From NCBI GenBank assembly GCA_002343845.1, contig DDSQ01000093.1, positions 10,945 to 16,163 of the forward strand: a DNA stretch of 5,219 nucleotides, read 5' to 3'. Position 1 is the stretch's first letter. The number at the start of each line of letters is the position of its first letter. This document shows, piece by piece, positions 1-5,191 of the stretch. Both the position numbers and the translations under genes were made by a program. The stretch is from Planctomycetes bacterium UBA2386. Lineage in GTDB: Bacteria > Planctomycetota > UBA1135 > UBA2386. Below the pieces are notes generated by a model. That model saw only the letters and a program-made list of their open reading frames with translations, ran no database searches and was not told the DNA's origin.

Positions 1-669
1 AAGTCGACCTTCATGAAGCTGACCACGGGCCTGAAGATGCCCAGCCGCGGCAGCATCACGATCGGCGGCCAGCCGGTGACCGGGCCGCTGAAGATCAGCG
101 GCATGGCCTTCCAGGCGCCGAGCCTGCTGCCCTGGCGCACGACGGTCGACAACGTCCTGCTGCCGCTGGAGATCGTCGAGCCCTACCGCTCGAACTTCAA
201 GGCCCGGCGCAAGGAGTACGAGGCCCGCGCGCGGGATCTGCTGAAGAGCGTGGGCCTGGCCGGCTACGAGGACAAGTTCCCGTGGCAGCTGTCCGGCGGC
301 ATGCAGCAGCGCGCGAGCATCTGCCGCGCGCTCGTCCACGAGCCGAAGATGCTGCTGCTCGACGAGCCTTTCGGCGCGCTGGACGCCTTCACGCGCGAGG
401 AGCTGTGGTGCGCGCTGCGCGACCTGCACGCCGCGCAGCGCTTCAACGTGATCCTCGTCACCCACGACCTGCGCGAGAGCGTCTTCCTGGCCGACACCGT
501 CTACTGCATGAGCCGCAGCCCGGGCCGCTTCGTCGTGCGCCGCGAGATCGACCTGCCGCGGCCGCGCGACCTCGAGGTGACCTACACGCCGCAGTTCACC
601 GACATCGTCCACGAGCTGCGCAGCCACATCGGCGCCATGCGCAAGAGCGGCGTCGCCGTGCCGCAGTGA
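1..669 (+). CDS. ABC transporter ATP-binding protein, NitT/TauT (SsuB/TauB-like) family, 5'-truncated
   Basis: This is the cytoplasmic ATPase that powers a NitT/TauT-type importer (nitrate, sulfonate, taurine and related small solutes). The reading frame is open to the first base and begins K-S-T-F, the last part of Walker A (GxxGxGKST), so about 40 N-terminal residues lie outside the window. Counting from the first visible codon, the Q-loop is at F37-Q38, the ABC signature LSGGM at 97-101, Walker B MLLLDE at 117-122 followed by the D-loop PFGALD, and the switch histidine H155 in VTHD. All catalytic motifs that can be seen are intact. The QAPSLLPWRT stretch after the Q-loop and the C-terminal SRSPGR region are typical of this subfamily. 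The ATG at 13 is internal to the fold and is not the start. The permease gene begins 20 nt downstream, so the two form an operon. The substrate cannot be told from these parts; the binding protein would decide it. Confidence 0.95.
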   Translation, partial: KSTFMKLTTGLKMPSRGSITIGGQPVTGPLKISGMAFQAPSLLPWRTTVDNVLLPLEIVEPYRSNFKARRKEYEARARDLLKSVGLAGYEDKFPWQLSGGMQQRASICRALVHEPKMLLLDEPFGALDAFTREELWCALRDLHAAQRFNVILVTHDLRESVFLADTVYCMSRSPGRFVVRREIDLPRPRDLEVTYTPQFTDIVHELRSHIGAMRKSGVAVPQ

Positions 670-689
670 ACCCGAAGGGCAGCCGTCCG

Positions 690-1460
690 ATGAAGATCAC
701 CAAGTCCGTCGAACGCTGGTCGCCGCTGGTCGTGCTGGGCGTCGTGCTGCTCGTGTGGCAGCTCGCCGTCATGCTCTTCTCGGTGCCCGAGTTCATCTTC
801 CCGAGCCCGGCGCAGATCGCGCAGCAGTTCGTCGAGTTCAGGGGCCCGCTGCTCGAGGCCGCCTGGAAGACCTTCTGGGTCACCATGCTCGGCTTCGCCA
901 TCTCCATCGTCGTCGGCGTGCTGCTGGGCTTCCTGATCGGCAGCTCGCGCCTGGCCTACACGGCGCTGTACCCGCTGATGGTCGCGTTCAACGCGGTGCC
1001 CAAGGCCGCCGTCGTGCCCATCCTCGTCGTCTGGTTCGGCATCGGGCTCGGCCCCGGCGTCCTGACGGCGTTCCTGATCTCGTTCTTCCCGATCACCGTC
1101 AACATCGCGACGGGCCTGGCCACGCTCGAGCCCGAGCTCGAGGACGTGCTGCGCGTGCTCGGCGCGCGGCGCTGGGACGTCCTCGTCAAGGTGGGCCTGC
1201 CGCGTTCGATGCCCTACTTCTACGGCTCGCTGAAGGTCGCGATCACGCTGGCCTTCGTCGGCACCGTGCTGGCCGAGATGACCGCCGGCGACTCCGGCAT
1301 CGGCTACCTGATGCAGACCGCCGGCTCGCAGCAGCGCATGTCGCTGGCCTTCGCCGGCCTGGTGACGATCGGCGCGATGGCCATGGCGATGTACGAGCTC
1401 TTCTCGTGGATCGAGCGGCGCACGACGGGCTGGGCGCACCGGGGTTCGCAGGCGGCGTGA
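690..1460 (+). CDS. ABC transporter permease, NitT/TauT (SsuC/TauC-like) family
   Basis: This is the inner-membrane channel subunit of the importer energised by the preceding ATPase. The protein has 256 residues, the normal size for the family (about 250-280). Hydrophobic segments lie near residues 11-31, 64-86, 92-112, 121-141, 183-199 and 218-238, fitting a six-helix MetI-like permease. The cytoplasmic EAA loop that docks on the ATPase is at about 148-180 (PELEDVLRVLGARRWDVLVK, then the LPRSMPYF part), with the conserved glycine of LGA at 158. PSPAQI near 38-43 is the usual start of the conserved region. ATG 690 was chosen because it gives the expected N-terminus and has GAAGGG at 674-679 about 10 nt upstream. 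The frame is open further upstream, but that part overlaps the ATPase gene and is a GC artefact. A perfect GC hairpin follows the stop codon immediately, so the operon probably ends here. Confidence 0.95.
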   Translation: MKITKSVERWSPLVVLGVVLLVWQLAVMLFSVPEFIFPSPAQIAQQFVEFRGPLLEAAWKTFWVTMLGFAISIVVGVLLGFLIGSSRLAYTALYPLMVAFNAVPKAAVVPILVVWFGIGLGPGVLTAFLISFFPITVNIATGLATLEPELEDVLRVLGARRWDVLVKVGLPRSMPYFYGSLKVAITLAFVGTVLAEMTAGDSGIGYLMQTAGSQQRMSLAFAGLVTIGAMAMAMYELFSWIERRTTGWAHRGSQAA

Positions 1461-1461
1461 A

Positions 1462-1483
1462 CGCCCGGGCCGGCCCCCGGGCG
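1462..1483 (+). terminator. GC-rich stem-loop after the ABC permease gene
   Basis: CGCCCGGG at 1462-1469 and CCCGGGCG at 1476-1483 are perfect inverted repeats, giving an 8-bp stem and a 6-nt loop one base after the permease stop codon. No T-tract follows, so it is not a canonical intrinsic terminator. It may end transcription weakly or protect the mRNA 3' end. The position supports a role at the end of the ABC operon. Confidence 0.5.
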
Positions 1484-1494
1484 ATCGCCTGCCG
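1482..1494 (+). repeat. 13-bp repeat, copy 1 (CGATCGCCTGCCG)
   Basis: First of three copies in the window. It overlaps the last two bases of the hairpin above and starts inside the palindrome GCGATCGC. Copy 2 follows with a period of 15 bp; copy 3 is inverted at 4416-4428. No function is known to me. Confidence 0.6.
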
Positions 1495-1496
1495 CA

Positions 1497-1510
1497 CGAT
1501 CGCCTGCCGG
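1497..1510 (+). repeat. 13-14 bp repeat, copy 2 (CGATCGCCTGCCGG)
   Basis: Second direct copy, two bases after copy 1. It shares 14 bp with the inverted copy at 4415-4428. It is non-coding and lies between the permease gene and the first PEP-CTERM gene. It could be a small interspersed repeat, a protein-binding site, or chance similarity in GC-rich DNA. Confidence 0.6.
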
Positions 1511-1612
1511 GCGGGAGGGGTCGCGGGCCCCGCCACCGCGTGCGCAAGGCGCCGAACTGGGCTCGTGATCAGCCGCTATTCCGGCGACGACGGCGGCCGC
1601 GGCACGCCAGCA

Positions 1613-1628
1613 TGTGACATCCGTCACA
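1613..1628. promoter_or_regulatory. Perfect CRP/FNR-family consensus palindrome (TGTGA-N6-TCACA)
   Basis: The bases TGTGACATCCGTCACA match the CRP half-sites TGTGA and TCACA exactly at the N6 spacing, and the symmetry extends one more pair to TGTGAC/GTCACA. It is centred at 1620.5, only about 26 bp before the GTG start at 1647, and ends 6 bp before the Shine-Dalgarno sequence. Established knowledge is that CRP, Clp and related c-di-GMP- or cAMP-responsive regulators bind this pattern. Being so close to the start, it may work as a repressor or roadblock site rather than a class I or II activator site. The binding protein is unknown. Confidence 0.6.
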
Positions 1629-1634
1629 GCCCGC

Positions 1635-1639
1635 CGGGA
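1635..1639 (+). promoter_or_regulatory. Ribosome binding site GGGAG deciding GTG 1647
   Basis: GGGAG lies 7 nt before GTG 1647. The other in-frame GTG, at 1614, lies inside the CRP-like palindrome and would put eleven residues, including R7 and R8, ahead of the signal peptide. The site therefore favours 1647. Confidence 0.65.
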
Positions 1640-1646
1640 GACTGCC

Positions 1647-2300
1647 GTGAATCCGCTGCTGCGTGCCTGCGCGGCCTGCGTCGTGGCCATCGCCACGCTG
1701 CCGGTCCGTGCGCTGACGCTGGACTTCGACGACCTGCCGCCGGCCGGCGGCGTCTTCGGCGTGGACGCGCCGGCGCTGTACCTGGGCTTCGACTTCGGCA
1801 CCGGCCGCTGGGCCTGGTCGGCCGACACGGGTGCGCTGGTCGCCGCCTCGCCGCCGCTGGCCATCCGCACCGAGGGCTCGTCGGCCGGTTCGCTGGTCTC
1901 GGCGATCATCGCCGGGACGACGCCGTTCACCTTCACGAGCGCCTCGTTCAGCGGCACGCCGACCCCGATCTACATCGAACTGGTCGGCGCCGACGGCGTG
2001 ACCACGGTGCGCCTGGGCGGCTTCCCGCCGACGCTGGACGACCCGTCCACCGCGACCTTCCGCCTGAGCTCGGGCGACGGTGCCGAGCGCTTCTTCGTCA
2101 ATCCGCTGCCCGACCTCGCCTTGTCGAGCATCGTGATCTCCGGACGCGACGGGGCCTTCGCCGTCGACGACCTGGTGCTGTCGCCGGCCACGCCGGCGCC
2201 GGTCGAGCCGGTGCCGGAACCGGGCACGCTCGCCCTGATGATCGCCGGGCTGGCCTGCATCGGCGTGGTCGCGCTGCGCCGGCGCCCCGGACAGCCCTGA
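1647..2300 (+). CDS. PEP-CTERM sorting domain-containing surface protein (small)
   Basis: This is a predicted exported protein of 217 residues handled by the PEP-CTERM/exosortase system, in which a C-terminal tail holds the protein in the inner membrane until an exosortase cuts and transfers it. The N-terminus is a Sec signal peptide: M-N-P-L-L-R, a hydrophobic core to about residue 19, and likely cleavage after V-R-A at 22. The mature part opens with LTLDFDDLP (23-31) and is rich in Gly, Ser, Thr and short beta-like stretches. F171-A-V-D-D-L-V-L-S is the type of strand often found just before the tail in these beta-sandwich proteins. The tail has the V-P-E-P motif at 189-192, a hydrophobic helix at about 195-210 and R-R-R at 211-213. 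GTG is the chosen start because of the GGGAG site 7 nt upstream and the signal peptide. The ligand or adhesive role is unknown. A CRP-type palindrome sits just upstream. No exosortase gene is in the window. Confidence 0.87.
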   Translation: MNPLLRACAACVVAIATLPVRALTLDFDDLPPAGGVFGVDAPALYLGFDFGTGRWAWSADTGALVAASPPLAIRTEGSSAGSLVSAIIAGTTPFTFTSASFSGTPTPIYIELVGADGVTTVRLGGFPPTLDDPSTATFRLSSGDGAERFFVNPLPDLALSSIVISGRDGAFAVDDLVLSPATPAPVEPVPEPGTLALMIAGLACIGVVALRRRPGQP

Positions 2301-2303
2301 GCT

Positions 2304-2321
2304 CGCGGGCCGCGGCCCGCG
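2304..2321. repeat. 18-bp perfect palindrome between the PEP-CTERM gene and ureD
   Basis: CGCGGGCCGCGGCCCGCG reads the same on both strands. It starts four bases after the PEP-CTERM stop codon and ends three bases before the ureD Shine-Dalgarno sequence. As RNA it can fold into a 7-bp stem with a CGCG loop. It could end the upstream transcript (no T-tract follows), act as an operator, or limit ribosome access to ureD. Confidence 0.6.
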
Positions 2322-2323
2322 CC

Positions 2324-2329
2324 GGAAGG
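2324..2329 (+). promoter_or_regulatory. ureD ribosome binding site GGAAGG
   Basis: GGAAGG lies 5 nt before GTG 2335 and supports this start, which also gives the expected UreD N-terminus. It adjoins the 18-bp palindrome. Confidence 0.6.
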
Positions 2330-2334
2330 CCCGG

Positions 2335-3183
2335 GTGAGCTGGCACGGCCGCCTGCAACTGGACTACCGGCTGGAGGCCGACGAGCGCGGCGCCGCGCCG
2401 CGGACGATCGGCATCGACCGGCACGAGGGCCCGCTGCGCGTGCTGCAACGCCTGTACCCCGAGGGCCCGGCCGTCTGCCACCACGTGCTCGTGCATCCGC
2501 CGGGTGGCATCGCCGGGGGCGACACGCTCGAGGTCGACGCCCGGCTCGATGCGGGCACGCACGCGCTGCTGACGACCCCCGGCGCGACGCGCTTCTACCG
2601 CAGCGACGGTGCCGTCGCTGCGCAACACGTCCGCCTGCGGCTGGCCGCCGGGGCGCGGGTGGAGTGGCTGCCGCTGGAAGCCATCGCCTACGACGGCTGC
2701 CTCGCCGAGAACCACGTGCGGCTGGAGCTCGAGCCGGGCGCCGAGGCGATCGGCTGGGACCTGCTCGCTCTCGGCCTGCCCGCGGCCGGGCAGCCGTTCC
2801 GCCGCGGCCACGTGCTGCAGCACCTCGAACTCGCCGGCCGCTGGCTCGAGCGCGGCCGGATCGACGCCGCCGACACCCTGTTGCTGGATGCTGCCGCCGG
2901 ATGGGCGGGGCACCGGGTGTGCGCGACGCTGTGGTTCGCCAGCGGCAGCGGCTGGAGCCGGGCGCGGCGCGACGCGCTGCTGGAGGCCGCGCGCGCGGCG
3001 GTCGAGGCCTCGCCGCTGGCGCCCGGCGCCGGCGCCTCGGCGCCGGATGCCCAGGTCGTGGTGCTGCGCGCGCTGGCCGACCGCGTCGAGCCGGCGATGC
3101 GGCTGCTCGCCGACGTGCGCGCGGCCTGGCGGCGCGGCGCCTGGGGACTCGACGCGGCCACCCCGCGCATCTGGCGCACCTGA
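2335..3183 (+). CDS. ureD: Urease accessory protein UreD (UreH)
   Basis: UreD is the chaperone that binds apo-urease (UreABC) and, with UreF and UreG, lets nickel and CO2 reach the active site; it acts in the cytoplasm. The protein has 282 residues, a normal length. Family hallmarks are visible in order: the N-terminal W-x-x-x-L-x-L strand at residues 3-9, H54-PPGGIAGGD-63, T80-TPGATRFYRS-90, E110-WLPLEAIAYDG-121, and the C-terminal P277-RIWRT ending typical of UreD. From memory, the 110-121 motif is usually WLPQETI, so Leu at 114 and Ala at 116 are departures. The GTG start is backed by GGAAGG 5 nt upstream. In Burkholderiales ureD is normally followed at once by ureA; here a GC hairpin and a PEP-CTERM gene follow instead, and no other urease gene is in the window. 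The reading frame is intact, so this is not an obvious pseudogene. Identification is firm; whether it serves a urease encoded elsewhere is open. Confidence 0.95.
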   Translation: MSWHGRLQLDYRLEADERGAAPRTIGIDRHEGPLRVLQRLYPEGPAVCHHVLVHPPGGIAGGDTLEVDARLDAGTHALLTTPGATRFYRSDGAVAAQHVRLRLAAGARVEWLPLEAIAYDGCLAENHVRLELEPGAEAIGWDLLALGLPAAGQPFRRGHVLQHLELAGRWLERGRIDAADTLLLDAAAGWAGHRVCATLWFASGSGWSRARRDALLEAARAAVEASPLAPGAGASAPDAQVVVLRALADRVEPAMRLLADVRAAWRRGAWGLDAATPRIWRT

Positions 3184-3184
3184 G

Positions 3185-3203
3185 CCCCCTGCGCTGCGGG
3201 GGG
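3185..3203 (+). terminator. GC stem-loop after ureD
   Basis: CCCCCTGC at 3185-3192 pairs with GCGGGGGG at 3196-3203 (one G-T pair) around a 3-nt loop, starting two bases after the ureD stop codon. There is no T-tract. It probably marks the 3' end of the ureD transcript, separating it from the next PEP-CTERM gene. Confidence 0.45.
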
Positions 3204-3263
3204 GCGGCAAGGGTCCGCACCCCGTGAATCGGTGTCCGGGCCGGCGCCAGCCGCCGGGCGCCG

Positions 3264-3279
3264 TGGTGCACCATGCGCA
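3264..3279 (+). promoter_or_regulatory. Possible sigma-54 (-24/-12) promoter of the second PEP-CTERM gene
   Basis: TGG-N10-GCA spans 3264-3279: GG at 3265-3266 and GC at 3277-3278 have the required 10-nt gap. Seven of the twelve informative positions of TGGCACG-N4-TTGCA match. Transcription would begin near 3290, giving a leader of about 22 nt with AGG at 3301-3303 and ATG at 3312. Known biology: PEP-CTERM/exosortase loci often carry the PrsK/PrsR two-component system, whose regulator is of the sigma-54 type. The match is partial and such patterns are common in GC-rich DNA. Confidence 0.35.
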
Positions 3280-3300
3280 TCCAACCACAACACAAGCAAC

Positions 3301-3303
3301 AGG
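3301..3303 (+). promoter_or_regulatory. Weak ribosome binding site AGG deciding ATG 3312
   Basis: AGG in the context CAGGTG lies 8 nt before ATG 3312. The stretch 3280-3300 is unusually A- and CAA-rich compared with all surrounding coding sequence, which argues that it is leader and that the in-frame ATG at 3273 is not used. Confidence 0.45.
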
Positions 3304-3311
3304 TGCGTCCG

Positions 3312-4358
3312 ATGCCCACGGCACGTCTTCCCCTTCTCGCCGCCAGCGCCCTGTGGCTGGCGCTCCACGCCGCGACGGCCGCTGCCCAGGCGGTGGCCAC
3401 CACCGGCGCGATCGACATCGGCGCGACCTCCGATGCCAACGGCAGCATCCCGAGCTTCACCGTCAGCTCCCCGGCCGCGGCGTCGTTCGACGTCGCGCGC
3501 TACGGCGGCCCGGACGTGCTGACCGGGCTGTCGTTCTCGGCGCTGGCGGGCAACTCGAACGTCGTGTTCAGCGGCAGCACGACCAACATCGTCTTCGGCG
3601 TGCCGGTGACCACCGCCGTTCCGGGCGGCGCCACGGTCTCCACGTCGGTCACCCTGGGCGGCACGACCGTGTCGGGGACCTCGCTGCCGCTCGTGCGCGG
3701 CATCAACTCGAGCACCGGAACCTATGCCACCGGCAGCGGCAGCGTCGCGGCCGCGCAGCTCGGCGCGTTCTTCGGCAGCGGCACGGTCACGGGCAGCGCC
3801 GAAGGCAGCGTGACGGTCAACAAGGTCTCGCCGCTGGGCGGCACGCTGACGGCCAACCCGGGGTCGTACACCGCGGAGGTCACCTACACCTACCAGACGC
3901 AGGGACACGCCGACGGCGCGTTCGACCCCGGTGGCCTGCAGGACACGCTGGCCCTGTCGTTCGGGAACACGCCGGGAACCCGGCCCTTCTCGATCTTCAA
4001 CGGCGCCGGCCTCTTCGGCCTGGACATCCGCGGCATCGGCTGCTCGGGCGACTGCAGCTACTTCGACCTGACGGGCTCGTTCGAGAACATCGCCGGGGGC
4101 GGCTTCGGCGAGGGCAGCGTGGCCTACCTCGGCGGCGCACCGGGCCCGGTCGGCGCGCTGTTCACGCTGTGGGTCCACGACACGAACGACCCCGGCGTCG
4201 TCGGCTTCGGGCGCCTGGGCGAGCTCGAGCGTCTGCAGATCACGGTGAGCGCGGTGCCCGAACCCTCGGCCTACGTGATGGCGCTGGCGGGCCTCGGCAT
4301 CCTGGGCTGGCAGGCGCGGCGACGTCGCTCGCCGGTGTCGCGGGCCCGGACGGCCTGA
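3312..4358 (+). CDS. PEP-CTERM sorting domain-containing surface protein (large)
   Basis: This is a predicted exported protein of 348 residues, the second exosortase substrate in the window. The signal peptide has M-P-T-A-R, a hydrophobic core to about residue 20, and likely cleavage after A-Q-A at 27. The mature region is very rich in Gly, Ser, Thr and Val with almost no Lys, as expected for a secreted beta-structured protein. Its pattern (FDVARYGG, then VTYTY) recalls 'choice-of-anchor' extracellular domains, possibly type E, but I am not certain. Cys244 and Cys248 (CSGDC) are the only cysteines in the whole protein and could form a disulfide. The tail has V-P-E-P at 315-318, a hydrophobic helix to about 333 and R-R-R-R at 336-339. 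ATG 3312 is preferred over ATG 3273 because of codon use, the AGG site and the signal peptide; 3273 would add 13 polar residues. It is preceded by a possible sigma-54 promoter and converges with the GST gene. Confidence 0.88.
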   Translation: MPTARLPLLAASALWLALHAATAAAQAVATTGAIDIGATSDANGSIPSFTVSSPAAASFDVARYGGPDVLTGLSFSALAGNSNVVFSGSTTNIVFGVPVTTAVPGGATVSTSVTLGGTTVSGTSLPLVRGINSSTGTYATGSGSVAAAQLGAFFGSGTVTGSAEGSVTVNKVSPLGGTLTANPGSYTAEVTYTYQTQGHADGAFDPGGLQDTLALSFGNTPGTRPFSIFNGAGLFGLDIRGIGCSGDCSYFDLTGSFENIAGGGFGEGSVAYLGGAPGPVGALFTLWVHDTNDPGVVGFGRLGELERLQITVSAVPEPSAYVMALAGLGILGWQARRRRSPVSRARTA

Positions 4359-4362
4359 GCCC

Positions 4363-4385
4363 GCTGCGACGCCCATCGGCGCAGC
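4363..4385. terminator. Imperfect hairpin in the convergent gap
   Basis: GCTG (4363-4366) pairs with CAGC (4382-4385) and CGCC (4370-4373) with GGCG (4378-4381), leaving a 3-nt bulge (CGA) and a CATC loop. It lies four bases after the second PEP-CTERM stop codon. No T-tract is present. A second perfect 7-bp stem, CGGTCGC at 4392-4398 with GCGACCG at 4411-4417, follows. Together they could stop transcription from both sides. Confidence 0.35.
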
Positions 4386-4414
4386 GCCACGCGGTCGCCA
4401 CCGGGCGTGCGCGA

Positions 4415-4428
4415 CCGGCAGGCGATCG
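4415..4428 (-). repeat. 13-14 bp repeat, copy 3, inverted
   Basis: CCGGCAGGCGATCG is the exact reverse complement of 1497-1510 and shares 13 bp with copy 1. It sits in the non-coding gap before the 3' end of the GST gene and overlaps the right arm of the second hairpin. With copies 1 and 2 it brackets the two PEP-CTERM genes and ureD. Confidence 0.55.
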
Positions 4429-4440
4429 GCCCGGCGCGCC

Positions 4441-5109
4441 TCAATCGGCGAAGCTGTAGGGGCCGCCGCGCTCGAGCGCGCGCCGATAACCCTGCCGGGC
4501 GTGCATGCGCTTGACCAGCGCGTGCAGCCGCGGCCGCGACGCGTCCAGACCGGCGCGCTGCGCCGCCGCCTCGAGCGGGAAGCTCATCATCACGTCGGCG
4601 GCGCTGAAGTCGTCGCCGCAGAACCACTTGCGCCCGTCGAGCTCGGCCTCCATGAAGTCGAGCTGGCGCACGATGTTGGGCATCACGAAATCGCCGACCA
4701 CCTTCGACGCGATGCCCTTGACCACCGGCTTGACGAAGAACGGCACCGGCGCCGAGGCCACGCGGTCGAACACCAGCTTCATCAGCAGCGGCGGCATCGC
4801 CGAGCCCTCGGCGAAGTGCAGCCAGTAGCGGTAGCGCAGGAACTCGGGCGTGCCCGGCGCGGGGCGCAGCGCGCCGCCGGCCTTGTCGACGAGGTACTCG
4901 ACGATCGCCCCGGTCTCGGCCACCGTCAGGCCCTCGTCGGTGATCACCGGCGACTTGCCCAGCGGGTGCACCTTCAGCAGCTTGGCCGGCGCGAGCATGG
5001 TCTTGCGATCGCGTTCGTAGCGCTCGACGCGGTACGGCAGGCCGAGCTCTTCGAGCAGCCACAACACGCGCTGCGAGCGCGAGTTCTCGAGGTGGTGGAC
5101 GGTGATCAT
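4441..5109 (-). CDS. Glutathione S-transferase family protein
   Basis: This is a cytosolic enzyme of the two-domain GST fold, expected to join glutathione to electrophiles or act as a thiol reductase or isomerase; the substrate is not predictable. The protein has 222 residues, a standard length. The N-terminal thioredoxin-like domain (about 1-78) shows N-S-R-S-Q-R-V at 9-15, where Ser10 or Ser12 could be the activating residue, then LLEELGLPY, the cis-proline motif G-K-S-P-V at 51-55 and the glutathione gamma-glutamyl contact E65-T66. The C-terminal helical domain (about 88-215) carries W-F-C-G-D-D-F-S-A-A-D at 162-172, with the S-x-x-D N-capping box at 169-172. ATG at 5109 is chosen because it directly opens the first beta strand (MITVHHL); the frame stays open to 5181, but those 24 residues are Pro/Trp-rich and unlike the family. 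No clear Shine-Dalgarno sequence is seen. It converges with the PEP-CTERM gene across an 82-nt gap and appears unrelated to its neighbours. Confidence 0.93.
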   Translation of the reverse strand: MITVHHLENSRSQRVLWLLEELGLPYRVERYERDRKTMLAPAKLLKVHPLGKSPVITDEGLTVAETGAIVEYLVDKAGGALRPAPGTPEFLRYRYWLHFAEGSAMPPLLMKLVFDRVASAPVPFFVKPVVKGIASKVVGDFVMPNIVRQLDFMEAELDGRKWFCGDDFSAADVMMSFPLEAAAQRAGLDASRPRLHALVKRMHARQGYRRALERGGPYSFAD

Positions 5110-5140
5110 GACCGCGATGGTACGAGGAGCCGATGCGCGC

Positions 5141-5162
5141 CACCATCGCGGCGGCCGAGGCC
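5141..5162 (-). repeat. 22-bp imperfect direct repeat, copy 1
   Basis: This stretch matches 5198-5219 at 20 of 22 positions, 57 bp away. Both copies share the core CGGCCGAGGCC. It lies upstream of the GST gene, in DNA with no convincing gene. Confidence 0.55.
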
Positions 5163-5191
5163 ATGGGGTGCCCTGGGCCACTCGTGACGAT

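Noticed and set aside
582..1547. Long minus-strand open frame opposite the permease gene
   Set aside because: Arg/Gly/Asp/His-rich composition with no domain; a shadow of the high-GC permease gene, which has clear motifs.
1577..1582. TATTCC as a sigma-70 -10 element for the first PEP-CTERM gene
   Set aside because: No acceptable -35 element lies 16-18 bp upstream; too weak to report as a promoter.
1614..1646. Upstream GTG start at 1614 for the first PEP-CTERM protein
   Set aside because: It lies inside the CRP-like palindrome and lacks a placed Shine-Dalgarno sequence; GTG 1647 has GGGAG 7 nt upstream and directly opens the signal peptide.
3243..3262. Two GGCGCC palindromes 8 nt apart
   Set aside because: Six-base GC palindromes are common by chance at this composition and no further symmetry is present.
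3273..3311. Upstream ATG at 3273 for the second PEP-CTERM protein
   Set aside because: Adds 13 polar residues with codons (CAA, AAG, CAC) unlike the rest of the gene, has no good ribosome site, and overlaps the possible promoter.
1970..4376. Very long minus-strand open frames opposite ureD and the PEP-CTERM genes
   Set aside because: Low-complexity Arg/Ala/Pro translations; the plus-strand genes show recognised motifs and proper starts over the same DNA.
2609..4459. Long plus-strand open frame running through ureD and the second PEP-CTERM gene
   Set aside because: Crosses two real genes in another phase and translates to Arg-rich low-complexity sequence.
5110..5181. N-terminal extension of the GST gene to an ATG at 5181
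   Set aside because: The added residues are Pro/Trp/Arg-rich and do not belong to the GST fold, which begins at MITVHHL.
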